Shown piece by piece: positions 25,727 to 36,588 of a stretch of 64,000 nucleotides of DNA. Within the stretch, counting starts at the first letter, position 1; every line of letters begins with the position of its first letter. The stretch lies in the NCBI RefSeq assembly GCF_032854445.1, contig NC_088295.1, positions 71,516,028 to 71,580,027 of the forward strand, written 5' to 3'. The DNA comes from Liolophura sinensis (lineage: Eukaryota > Mollusca > Polyplacophora > Chitonida > Chitonidae). A program made the translations under genes and the position numbers. The notes under the pieces are model-generated. The model did not search any database, was not told the origin of the DNA, and worked only from the letters and a program-made list of their open reading frames with translations.

Positions 25727-26020
25727 TGCCTTTAGTCAGTGGCACGTAACAACAGTAGCTCTAACCTAGAAGTTGGAAGTCCATGTTCTTGCAAAGAAAA
25801 TGAAGTTAGAACACTTTTCTAATTCATAATGTCAAACTGCACAAGCTCACTTTCGACGCCAACTAGCCGCTTATGAAACCGCTTGAAACCAAGCTTATGG
25901 AATTTAACATTATAAAGTAGAAAAAGTATTCTAAATGCATTTTTTGTAACGATATGGATGTCCAACATATCAATGTGTAGAGCTTGTATTGTTACGTGTC
26001 ACTGACTAAAGGCGACAGGC
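25727..26020. mobile_element. Foldback / MITE-like element with arms of about 120 bp
   Basis: The left arm (about 25727-25845, beginning TTGCCTTTAGTCAGTGGCAC) matches the reverse complement of the right arm (about 25898-26016, ending GTGTCACTGACTAAAGGCGA). Agreement is strong at the outer 30 bp and again at the inner end (AGAACACTTTTCTAATTCAT against AGAATACTTTTTCTACTTTA). The spacer is about 50 bp. There is no coding capacity. A single-arm relative sits at about 56995-57150, so this sequence is dispersed and not a local accident. The superfamily is unassigned because exact ends and TSD are unclear. Confidence 0.75.
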
Positions 26021-27840
26021 TAAAACAAATAAACTATAAGTACCATTTATGAAGTGTTTGGAATAGCACGACCCGAGTTGTGTCGTAAATAAATGTTGGT
26101 AATATATACTGTGAAAACAAATGCTGTTTAAATGTATATATTGGTGTTGACAACCACGGGGTTGGTATTGATTGCAGGTATGGCCTTTATCCTTTGATTA
26201 AACCGTAAAGGTTGGGTGATTACGTACCCTCTGTCTGCCCGTCTATATGTAACGTGATCACACATGTCCATACGAATCACATTCATAGCTGTGTATACAT
26301 CAAGTACATCAAGGCGCACTTATACATCTGTCACAAGGCGAAGTGACCTATAATAGCGTCGATAACAACATAGCATTCCGGTCTACACCTCGTTGGATCA
26401 CCATAAACGTTTTTTCATGCATTAGGCAAAATTCCATAAACAGGTGATAACAATGGAAGTAGACGGAATAATAAAGTAAATATTTTGATCTTACCTGACG
26501 GAACTTGTTTGCATCCAATTCCTACGCAACAACACAATCAGTTGTAAGTTAGATCAACACTATAAACCACAAGCTCACTCATCAGCCTTACACAGCTGTG
26601 CCATGAAACAATTTTATAACAAGCCACTAATTAACTCACTGACACGAGCACCTGACACGGTTTCCCCTTGACCACCAAACACATTTGAGGTCTGCCCGCT
26701 GTAAGTGTCGCTAAGGTCGATTTCATCGTGTAATAATAACGAAGGTCCAGTCAAAAAACGATTGCTTCTCGCGAGATACTGCGACGAGTAACCGTAATTA
26801 CCGGCGGTGTCACGGCAGTCCAAGGGCAAACATAGGGATGCCCCATGTATCATGCCAGTGATCATCTCTATACAAGGGAGCTTTGTACGGCAATCTCAGC
26901 AGCACAAGTGCCTATACCAGCATATAGTTTATCACCGCTAGCTGAACATCCAGTTCAATACATATGGGTCCATCTCCAAAACAACGGTTTTGCCAATGAG
27001 ACCAGTGTCACAAGCGTTTCATTGCAACAGTTGTACATACATTGGAACTATTATATACAATATAATAGTCCTAGCTGTAACATTCTTAGTTAACCCAGTA
27101 ATGTCAGGTGGTGGTTACATAAGAGCCCCAGAAATGTCACATTATAATGTCACAGATCTGTACGTTATATCACTTTCACATATGTATATCATCAGTCCAA
27201 TAGATGTGCCACACTAGCGTAACATGTATAGCCTCTCTGAACTACATACTTGAAGCACACTCTCAGGCAACACACCACCATTGCTTGACCACGCTTCGCG
27301 TTTTCACATGACTTCCTTTTGTACTATAATACAAAATGTCCCACACAAGATTCTCTATTTAGTCTCAGGGGTGTCACAGCAGAATTCGGTCATATTGAAC
27401 GTGTACATGGATTATCCTGACAGAGAGACTGTCCTAGCAATGTATAGAGCAGTCGTGACAAACATAGCTCGTCAGCGTCCTTTATCTGTCCAAAATGCCA
27501 CATTTCATTTCTGTGTACTCAAACCAGGTCTCAAGCCTTTCATAAAATGCTACTGTTCATGCATAAAGGCAGAACGCTACAATCCCGACTAGCCATTTTC
27601 AGTACCATTAGCTAACACACACAGCCTGTGATAAGGCATATAACCGGCCCTTTCCCGTGACAGCGACATTGCCTTCAGCGACAGGTGTACGCCTCACGTA
27701 CTCATGCCCTTGAACTCACCAGCTGTTCACTAATCGATATATCAAAAACGTTTGCTTCATTGAAAAAACATGTATGTAAAACTGAACTGATCGGTGATAC
27801 GACATCCTGTATAACACAGCAAAATATCACAGGACTTAAC
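26021..27840. other. No identifiable feature
   Basis: Open frames of up to 103 codons (27281-27592 plus) occur, but none reads as a recognisable domain. No repeat array was seen. Confidence 0.4.
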
Positions 27841-28041
27841 ATCATACTGTATGGTGCTAGCTTCCTCTCCGGCCGTACGTGGGAAGATCTGGCATCAACC
27901 TGCGGATGGTCGTGGGTTTCCCCCGGGCTCTGCCCGGTTTCCACCCACCATAATGCTGGCCGCCGTCGTATAAGTGAAATATTCTTGAGTACGGCATAAA
28001 ACACCAATCAAATAAATAAAATAAATAAATCATACTGTATG
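27841..28041 (+). mobile_element. 5'-truncated family-A SINE with 13-bp TSD
   Basis: ATCATACTGTATG occurs at 27841-27853 and at 28029-28041, bounding a headless SINE. It shares the start CTGTATGGTGCTAGCTTCC and the diagnostic GGGAAGATCTGGCATCAACC with the 18.7-kb copy. The last 7 bp of the left TSD (CTGTATG) is thus also the first part of the shared subfamily start, as expected if integration used microhomology. The 3' core is intact and the tail is (AAAT)n. Confidence 0.9.
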
Positions 28042-28080
28042 TTAGTGACACCTTACTGGTCATTTTTACATAAAACCATA

Positions 28081-28406
28081 CAACATTTTTATATACAACG
28101 CCTAGGGTAATAGTTGCTTTTACGTCACGTAGCCAGAGGAAAGTAGGTATATTTCACCGTTACGTGTGACCATTTGCGAGCTGTCACACTGTCGTCCATG
28201 CTCTGGTTTTACTCTCCACACTGAATGTCTAATTATATGTTATTACAACATTTTTATATACAACGCATAGGGTAATAGCTGCTTTTACGTCACGTAGCCA
28301 GAGGAAAGTAGGTATATTTCACCGGTTACGTGTGACCATTTGCGAGCTGTCACACTGTCGTCCCTGCTCTGGTTTTACTCTCCACACTGAATGTCTAATT
28401 ATATGT
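28081..28406. repeat. Recent 165-bp direct tandem duplication
   Basis: Copy one, 28081-28245, and copy two, 28246-28406, start with the same CAACATTTTTATATACAACG and end with CTGAATGTCTAATTATATGT. I count about four differences: CGCCTAG versus CGCATAG, TAGTTGC versus TAGCTGC, an extra G in ACCGGTTACG, and CCATGC versus CCCTGC. Such high identity implies a recent event or gene conversion. Each copy includes a TTTTACGTCACGTAGCC segment with a CRE-like TTACGTCA. No coding potential is evident. Confidence 0.95.
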
Positions 28407-30600
28407 GAACGAGAATTATCAGATTCTCAGCAAAAATAGATATCATTACATTAATGTATAGGACGTTTGTATAGCTTTACGTTCGCTGAAGGCCACCAGT
28501 GCTCCACCGATATGGCCGGCAAATCAGTGCGTGACACGTGTAAAAGTTCGTCAGTTATTTGCCGGTGGGTTACACCGCTTTTCTCCACCCATTAACTACT
28601 CGCCATCATTTAGGTGAAAGAGTCTCGAGTATGGCGTTATAAAACACAAGGATATACATAAGTGCGTTTCCTTACGGCGTAACATATACGCCTGGAGTAC
28701 AGTTTCACCCCATGACATGCAATTACTTTTGTACAAAACAAATGAAAATAGATCTTGAACTAAACGCTTTAATGTTCGTTTAAACGACTTTCTTAAATAG
28801 AACTATCGTCTATTTCAAGGCCGTTATGTTTATTTTAAAAATCTGTTGATTTACAGAACATGACTCACAATGTGCCATTGTTGAAACAAGACTAAAGCAG
28901 ACCTGGAATAAGAGTCAAACATATCTGGAGAATTCATGGACTTGATTATTCCACTTATATTACTGGAGATTCTGCTAAATTGACTATTGTCATGAATATA
29001 CACAAGCGATCGAAATGCCGGAAGACCGATACGTTGGAAATTATTAACAGGATGTAAATTCAAACTCTGTCGTGTAAACTGGGCTTCCGCTATATGAAGT
29101 AATTATTGATGATAATGGGGATTTACTGGCCTGTTTCATGTTCAAATTCAGAAATCAAATGTGATGGAAATGGATTAGCATCGGAATTTTTTAGTAAATG
29201 AGCCACGGCACACAGTGGGACTGAGTAAGGTACGTGTGCTAGACCGAAAGCTTGGGCCAAGTAAACGTATGTAATGATTATTTGCTTGACTTTATTCATT
29301 GATCTATCGTAATCAATTTTGGGAATCAGGCGAACTCTTCGTCTGTAGCGGATAATCCAAATAAATAAGGTAAAAATTCGGAACAATCCAGATTTGAATT
29401 AACCAGGCCTAGCAATCACATTACAAATATGCCAAATATTTGTAACCAGTCTACAGCTGTGTGTTAATTAAATGTTGATGATGGTATCGTAACATGGAAT
29501 CGTAGTTGAACACAAAGACCATCAAAGCCACATGATAAACGCTAAACACATGGCGGAGAGTTCATACCCACGAAGCTATGTGAGTTTGGTTCAAAGACGA
29601 CAAGAGGTTTATCGAGAGATATAACACCGGTAACCGTTAGGAGACCATAGGGTGGGTAATCTTGTAAAGACTCATAAAGGTCTTTCAATCGGAAGACACG
29701 TGGCGAGCGAGCTGTTGGTAATAAAACTATTACCTACACTAACAGTTTCCATTTGGACACTACTCAGCGAAGAGCAGTGCGTATGACTTGGGTAACACAT
29801 ATGTACACGCTGGTGCCCCTTGATGGTCGTATACTCTTATTACAAGGCCAGGGAGGAAGCCCATCTTCATAAGATGCATCTCCTATGGATATATGTATGC
29901 TATAAGGTTTCAAGTATTAACTTACGTCAAGAAAAGACGGCCCCTGTTATATTTTACACCATGGCTATAGTACTTAAACCCACGCCGTGACATTACAATC
30001 AAGAGGAGAGAGGCTATAATCTTTGCTAGCGCATAAAACATCAATAAAAAATGTTGGCTGAAGAAATAGTGTCTGTTAGTTCCTGTCCACCATGCCGTTT
30101 TTGAATTATAGATTGCATGGAATATCTGCAAACGATAGTAATTCAATGTGTGCAAAACAGCACATGTATATGTGAGTAAAATCCTGCCAGAGAGAGGCAA
30201 ATGCTAAGGTTGTACCTGCAGGCCTTGAGGTATATGCAGACGGCTGTAACATGTGGAGATAGTTGGAAGTATCTCTGATGCATAGCCAAGAATCAGAGCT
30301 TTATGTAACGTGTGTGTATTTGTTTAGTCAACGTATAACCACAAATGTTGAAGATTTTATCACTATTATGAGTTTGTTCATATCACATAAGTCAGCATAT
30401 CAAAATGATATGCCTTTGTTTATCCAGGTACTCACATTCCCTTTGGCAAAAAGGGAGAATATCTTACCACAAGTCGTTGCAAAAAGAACATATTCACGTC
30501 CGGCAGAGAGGTGTGTGGCACTTATATGTTGAAGAATATAACGTTTGCAAGGAAAAGCCTCACTGACATCAACGATGAACTCATCATTAATGTGACTCCT
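28407..30600. other. No identifiable gene; contains one SINE relative
   Basis: Apart from the SINE-like segment at 28500-28652 (listed separately) I recognise nothing. Open frames are under 95 codons. Confidence 0.4.
28500..28652 (+). mobile_element. Diverged SINE sharing the family-A 3' core
   Basis: The sequence GCCGGTGGGTTACACCGC, then CTCCACCCATTAA, then CGCCATCATTTAGGTGAAAG, then TCTCGAGTATGGCGTTATAA lines up in order with the family-A body and core (GGTCGTGGGTTTCC, CACCCACCATAA, GTCGTATAAGTGAAAT, CTTGAGTACGGCGTAAAAC). It is far more diverged than other copies and ends in AAAACACAAGG without a tetranucleotide tail. It is either a very old copy or a separate subfamily. Confidence 0.6.
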
Positions 30601-30960
30601 TTAAAAAAAAGATTTATTAGAACACCGTTGGTTTGTATGGGTGTGTATATATAGTCCTACGCACTAAGATAGGTCTCTAGAGACCCCTGTTTGTATTGTA
30701 TGGAAGCTGTATTAAACAGCTGCAGAGGGCTTGTTAAAGAAGTACGGTATTTTTGCATAATGTAAGGGAAACACACGTCGTTTAAGAAAACAATTATTTT
30801 CAGAATATCATCGGTTTAGATCTATAGGTATGTATATACAGAGGCACTAAAACTGTCATCTACATATCGTTATTTGTATTGCATGAAGACTGTATTAAAA
30901 GCTTACAGAACTCTTGTTAAGAAGTAAGTTGTTTCCAGAAAGAGTACGTATGTACTCAGT
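30601..30960. repeat. Old tandem duplication, period about 183 bp
   Basis: Two neighbouring segments align in order. GTTGGTTTGTATGGGTGTGT, TTTGTATTGTATGGAAGCTG, TATTAAACAGCTGCAG and CTTGTTAAAGAAGTA in the first match TCGGTTTAGATCTATAGGTA, TTTGTATTGCATGAAGACTG, TATTAAAAGCTTACAG and CTTGTTAAGAAGTA in the second. TTTGTATTG sits at 30690 and 30873. It is much more diverged than the 28.1-kb duplication. Confidence 0.75.
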
Positions 30961-32777
30961 TCTCATTGTCTCACACTCAACAGGGTGTGTTCACCACCTA
31001 TATTATCTTACGGTCTGTTTTTCTCATTAGACAACATAACGGTAAACATCACATGCAGGTATTGCCTACTTACCTAACAACTTTTGAACATCGGTATCCC
31101 AGAATGCCGTAATGAAATCCCTGTTGGTTACACTAAGGTACTTTCATGAACACGAACGCTGCGCAGGTTGCTCACACCCTAGCGTATGACGGCAGCCAGT
31201 CGATTCGCTTACAAGCACAGCTGATGGCGGCGATTCCTTCGTTGCCTTACTTTATTCCCGTCACCGGTTCGGTGTATCGGGACTCCTCCCAACTACTTGT
31301 GTATCTGTGGTAACTATACAGCACCTGGGCGACACTGGGTTCCAGTCATTCTGAACAAGGTAGCCAGTTTACTTTAAAGCTAATCTCAGTGTGCCTGAAT
31401 GCACAACACACCAGATGAAGCGATGCTACCACACTAACTTGCTGCTACACGACTCTGGTGGCCCCCACTAATCAGCTCCCAACACTGACAGCCACCGCTC
31501 TAAGAATGGATAACCCGTCGTAAATAGAAAGTTTTTCAAATTATCGCCGCCTTAGCCCGGTGAAATCTGTGCGTCAGTTAAACAAACAAACAAACCTTTT
31601 ACACTGGAAATAGACATGGACAAGTTGCAAGTAACCAATACAGTTAATGTGTGACAAACTGGTTGTTTTCCTTCCGCAATAAACTATCACAAGTACTACA
31701 GTTAATCGGTGAGTATTTCAACGCCACAGGGGCAAGAAGAATTGGCAAATCGCTATTGGCCAGAATTCCTCTACTGTGCAATATATCTAGCTACGACCGA
31801 GGCCCAATAGACACAAGCCCTTGTTTCCGCGGTCGATCAACGCGATCGTTTTAACGGACATGACTTATTCGTAAAGATCAATATTACCTCCTGGGGAGTC
31901 CTTACATTGTTCTCGACCAGTAAGCCGCTATCTGTCGACTATAGATCTATACTTCCCTGCAGGTTCCTCATTCGGTCGGCCATCCAAAAGCTAATGTCAG
32001 ATGTCGACAGGGTCTAATATAGTCACGCGGATTCATATATTATAACGCACTTGTCTGTCGGGCCATTATACAAATGCAGTGCAAGGAAACTTTTCCGACA
32101 ACCGTCACTTTCATGTTTTGTATTGTTTAATCAACGCCAATTGATCTGTTTGTGTAAATTGTTTGGGAGAGTTAACGTAATTTTTTCATAATTTATGAAA
32201 ATTATACATAATTGAAAAATCGAAGCTGCCCTTTGAGATGAATCAGTGCAGGCTTTAGCACCAAGTCATTTTTTAATTGTGATAAATGATCGATCCAGAA
32301 AGACCTTTGTGACAGGTCTGAATGAAACAGAGAGGATGACAGTGTGATGAACCAAGGATGACAATATGGTGAGCAAGGTTAAAGTAATGTAAAATATCAT
32401 GTCAGGAGGAGGTATTCTGACCAGGATCGCGAACTATACAATTAATGGAGATCTAGATAATGGGCAGTTTTATCTGATAATCTACGCATGATACCCAGTA
32501 TTGAACCACACGCAATCAGATGACGAGGGAATGTACATGCTTTGAAACAACCTGGTATTTCAACATCACAGTTTTATCTGCTGTCACAGCTTCATACTAT
32601 CGTATTATGTAAACATAGAGTATCGTAGCTACGACAGTTCCAATTTCTTGGATATGTTGAAAGAGAATCACGATTAAGTCGATGGTATGGACAATGTTCC
32701 AGTTTCAGCAGATGGCTGAGGAAGCCTATCCACGGAAAATGAATTGTGAGGCGTAAAAGTCCTGATAAAATGTGAAA
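30961..32777. other. No identifiable feature
   Basis: A short AAAC run near 31582-31597. No recognised gene or repeat otherwise. Confidence 0.4.
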
Positions 32778-32884
32778 ACTGTTGTTAATATTTATTTATT
32801 TATTTGATTGGTCTTGTACACCTTATTCAAGAATATTTCATTTATACGACGGCGGCCAGTATTTTGGTGGCACTGTTGTTAATA
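32778..32884 (-). mobile_element. 81-bp family-A SINE stub with perfect 13-bp TSD
   Basis: ACTGTTGTTAATA occurs at 32778-32790 and at 32872-32884. The 81 bp between them is only the 3' end of family A on minus: the (AAAT)n tail at the left, then the reverse complement of the GTAAAACACCAATC end (diverged), the GAAATATTCTTGA motif and GCCGCCGTCGTATAA. It is a 5'-truncated insertion. Confidence 0.95.
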
Positions 32885-35800
32885 GGGTGATTAATGGGAA
32901 TGTCTGTATCTGTGTGCATGTTTAGATATCCGACAATGTGGATATCATAAGATATACGGATCTGCCCTGCAGGGTCGTGCCAGATGGGGAATCATTTTCG
33001 CCTGAGTTGGCTTCTGTGGGCCCAAGTGGTGTGCTGTGTTGTTCGTTCCTGCCTTTCCGATGATGATTTGCGGGGAAATCGACAATGTAGTACTCACATA
33101 CAAACAAAAGGAAAAAAAGGTCATTCCAGCTTGGACACTAGTCGCGACTGCAGACAGTGAAACTCAACCCTTTTATTACAAGACTAACGGCATAACTCTG
33201 GGTGATCCATAACAAGGAGATGACACCTGCATATTGTTTTAGTTACAAACGTTTTTGTTGTATTAAGTAAATTCTTCGGATTAAATATCGCCTGAGCTAA
33301 CTACATGTGGGCGGCTAAAATGTCTTTAATTGTCAATATTACATCATCTCTGTTATAAGATCGACCATTTCGCCAATTCAGCTGGGAACAAAAACTATGT
33401 CGTAGTGGAACTTAATCTGATTAACAGCTCAGATGGCAGCCGTTGCAAGGCAATAAGCGCTTCATTTAGCACACCAAGCCTGACATAGGTTTACATTATA
33501 TCTCTTTTATTATTCGTCCGAAACACCCTCTCGGTTGACTACTCAGACATCAAAGTGGGAATGGAGGAAACACAAACACAGACGTCTTCAACACCTTGTT
33601 GAGCCACATCACCAGGCATCTTGTCGGTTTTCCCAAACTGCCCAGGCCTGTCATTTCCTGTTATCTTCTTCAGGAAAGAAGTATTAGGGAAAATGGATCC
33701 CTAGGTTAATAAACAAAGTAGCGGGTGCTCCAGTTGTTTACGTTTAGCGCACGCTATAACACATCAACGGTTTAGATCAGTATTGGAGCTGTCCGCTGCC
33801 CAATAGTAAGCTTATCTCGAAAGAGGTCATATACATGGTCATCGTAGTCAGAGCATTAAGCAATATGATGGTACAGACAATAGCGGATCTGCTCTTTGTT
33901 TTCTTATTTGATATTCCACTTTTTACAAATCCATACTATGTGAGCTAATCGAGCTGACATATTTTCTTTACATAAAATTCAGTTTGAAGGTGTGGCTGTT
34001 GTGGGTGTGTTGAAGATATGTTTAAGACACTTCTGACGATTTTTCGCAAGAGTGGAGGTAAATACCAATCAAGCTTTACATCTTTTTTTCTTGTGATAAA
34101 CCCTGTACTCTTTGACTAAAATCGATTGACTGTTAATATGTTTGGACTTTGTCGAGTTCCTCAAGTCATTTTGACAAATCCCAAAATGTAAGCGCGGCTT
34201 ATGTTCGTAACGGAGACCTCCAGTATATTGGATTCGAAAAAGAGAAGCCGTCGGTCAAGAGCAAATGGCACACGGGCTTAGCTTTTGACCGTTTTATCTG
34301 CGAGGGTATTGATCTAACATTTACACACCGATTCTCTCATTTGTCTATGTTATTCTGGTTAAGCCTGTTTACTCCCACAGAATCTTGGCACTCTTAAGGT
34401 ATGCAGGAATCTGTACAGTTTCACCCAATATTTACCCACAGGAAATTGCCACAGCATGGAATTGCCAGAGTACCTGAAAGGACTAGACAGAAGTGATTAT
34501 GGCCTAAAGCTAAGATACTTAAGATGTCTCACGCAATCGATAGAGCCGATTAAACGCTCCATTAATAAACAAATGAGTATGAAGATGTTCAAACTGCGTG
34601 GATTGTCCTTTCTCACGGGTAAAAAAAGACAAGGAGATCGCTTTGCAGAATACCTTCTTTACTTCCTAAAACGATTTTTTTCCTTTTCACCTAAACTATT
34701 TTTACAAATACCATCTTGAACTTGCTCACAAACGTTAACTTCAACCTGTGAAATTATTAGAACTGTATGATTACCGCTGGTAAAAATGTTATAAACGTGT
34801 CATAATGGCCCAATAAGTAAAGCTTAAAATAGATTTCTTCAGCTATCTCACCGTGTTTATTTTATGCTAGAAAGCTTTCTTAGTTATACAGAGTTAAAAT
34901 ACAGAAAAATATGACATTTACTGGATCATTCCATCATCAACCTTGCAGAATCCACACCAGAACACCATTGGTGCTCAACTCCAAGTCTCACGCATTTTCT
35001 AAACGTTACGAAATACAGATATGCACTGCCTACATATACCAGCGTTATGGGCAAGTTAGAAAAATTCTGAAAAAAGTATTACTCACGTTTGAATCTTAAT
35101 ATCATGTCACGACTTGACCACAGGACCTGTTACTCGACTGAAACTTTGTCTTGGCGCCAAAATCTTTACTCAGTACGGATTTTGGCGTCAGGAATTTTGT
35201 TCCATTTCCCTCCGGCTGATATTAGGTGTGCAACGAACGTCCTCAGACAGAAGTGGTAGCCTTAAGCTGTATCAGTGTGACAGTGTGGATAACGCGGTCA
35301 TCAGAATTCTCATCTGATATCCTAATGATATTTAGCACCTTATCTTATATGTACAGGATCAATATGCTCTGAGGTAAAATAGTAGAAGTGGATTTCGTCG
35401 GCTAGACAAGTTCGCCATGTTGTCCCTGTGCATAAGTGGTGGGGCTATTTCATAAGTACTGGCCGTCACAGAGAGTGGTAAATAAAATATGAAGTTCCTT
35501 ACTTTCATTTGTTTCTGAGAATGAAGGCGCAGTTTCACACACCCCTGTTTAGAGAGACTAATCAACCTGTACAGATTAATTTACAGGGTAAAAAAAAAAA
35601 CTGGAATGAACAGTTGGCATATACACAAAATTTAAATTAAATACCTTTAAGCTTTTTCCTGTTTGATAGCAAACATAAACATCTTAAAACCATGCATATC
35701 TATACTTAAGGCGCCTCAACTATAGTCTTGAGTCCAAAATATGCTGCAAAAGCTGCCAAAGAAGTGAGTGGTGAGAAAATCTGCTTTTAGAAAAACTGAC

Positions 35801-36073
35801 AGAGGCTAAAAAGGCATCTGCATATTTGGATGTTTCTTTTGTAAACTTTCCGGTTATGCAAGCAAACCTCTACATCCTCATCTACATATTTATAATGCTG
35901 CCTGGCTATAGCCCATAGGAGAAAACACGCCTCGACACCGGTTGTGATTGTACAAGATGTGACAAGATCATTTCTGCATGGAAAATTAAACAAGCTCTTA
36001 ACAGAATGTCAGAAACTATCCTGGCCTACCTACTAGATGTTTATTAACCTTTTAGATAAAGACTGGAAACCAT
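32885..36073. other. No identifiable feature (3.2 kb)
   Basis: Open frames under 90 codons, including a neighbouring pair at 34149-34397 and 34456-34719 on plus, have no recognisable protein. An A-run lies near 35590. Confidence 0.4.
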
Positions 36074-36325
36074 GTAGTCTGTATTTATTTATTTATTTAT
36101 TTATGTATGTATGTATGTATATGTGTATGTATGTATGTATGTATGTATGTATGTATGTATGTATGTATGTATGTATTTATGTATTTATTTATGTATTTAT
36201 GTATTTATTTATGTATTTATTTATTTACTTGATTGGTGTTATACGCCTTACTCAAAAATATTTCACTTATATGACGGCGGTCAGCATTATGAAAGGCGGG
36301 GTGGAGGGGGGGAGTAGTCTGTATT
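36074..36325 (-). mobile_element. Family-A SINE fragment whose tail has become a microsatellite
   Basis: GTAGTCTGTATT occurs at 36074-36085 and 36314-36325, a perfect 12-bp TSD. The insert 36086-36313 on minus is a 5'-truncated SINE. The 3' core (GTTATACGCCTTACTC on plus, then AAATATTTCACTTATATGAC) lies at about 36229-36290. A degraded G-rich stretch continues to 36313. The tail is expanded to about 140 bp at 36086-36228. Confidence 0.9.
36086..36228. repeat. TATT/TATG tetranucleotide microsatellite derived from a SINE tail
   Basis: Runs of TTTA, then about 18 near-uninterrupted GTAT units (36105-36175), then mixed TTTA and TGTA units. It lies inside the TSD-bounded SINE insertion, so it grew from the (AAAT)n tail. 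It produces stop-poor tyrosine, valine and cysteine-rich frames that are not genes. Confidence 0.95.
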
Positions 36326-36355
36326 AAGATTCACTAGAATTGTTGATGATCTGTT

Positions 36356-36588
36356 ATATGCATATATTTCTCTCACCCAATGCGGTCGGTGTGAGTTCAA
36401 GTCATGCTGGCTTCCTCTCCGGCCATACGTGGGAAGGGTCTGTCAGCAACCTGCGGATGGTCGTGGGTTTACCCGCGGGCTCTGCCCGGTTTCCACCCAC
36501 CATAATGCTGGCCGCCGTCGTATAAGTGAAATATTCTTGAGTACGGCGTAAAACACCAATCAAATAAATAAATAAATATGCAAATATT
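36356..36588 (+). mobile_element. 5'-truncated family-A SINE with 13-bp TSD
   Basis: ATATGCATATATT (36356-36368) and ATATGCAAATATT (36576-36588) form a TSD with one mismatch. The insert 36369-36575 begins inside the tRNA-derived head (CTCTCACCCAATGCGGTCGG), keeps the B-box-like GAGTTCAAGTC but lost the A box. It has a complete body, 3' core and AAATAAATAAATA tail. It lies 30 bp from the oppositely oriented SINE at 36074-36325, giving an inverted SINE pair. Confidence 0.95.

Noticed and set aside
36037-36327. Tyr/Val/Cys/Met-rich frames
   Set aside because: Translation of the TATG/TATT microsatellite.
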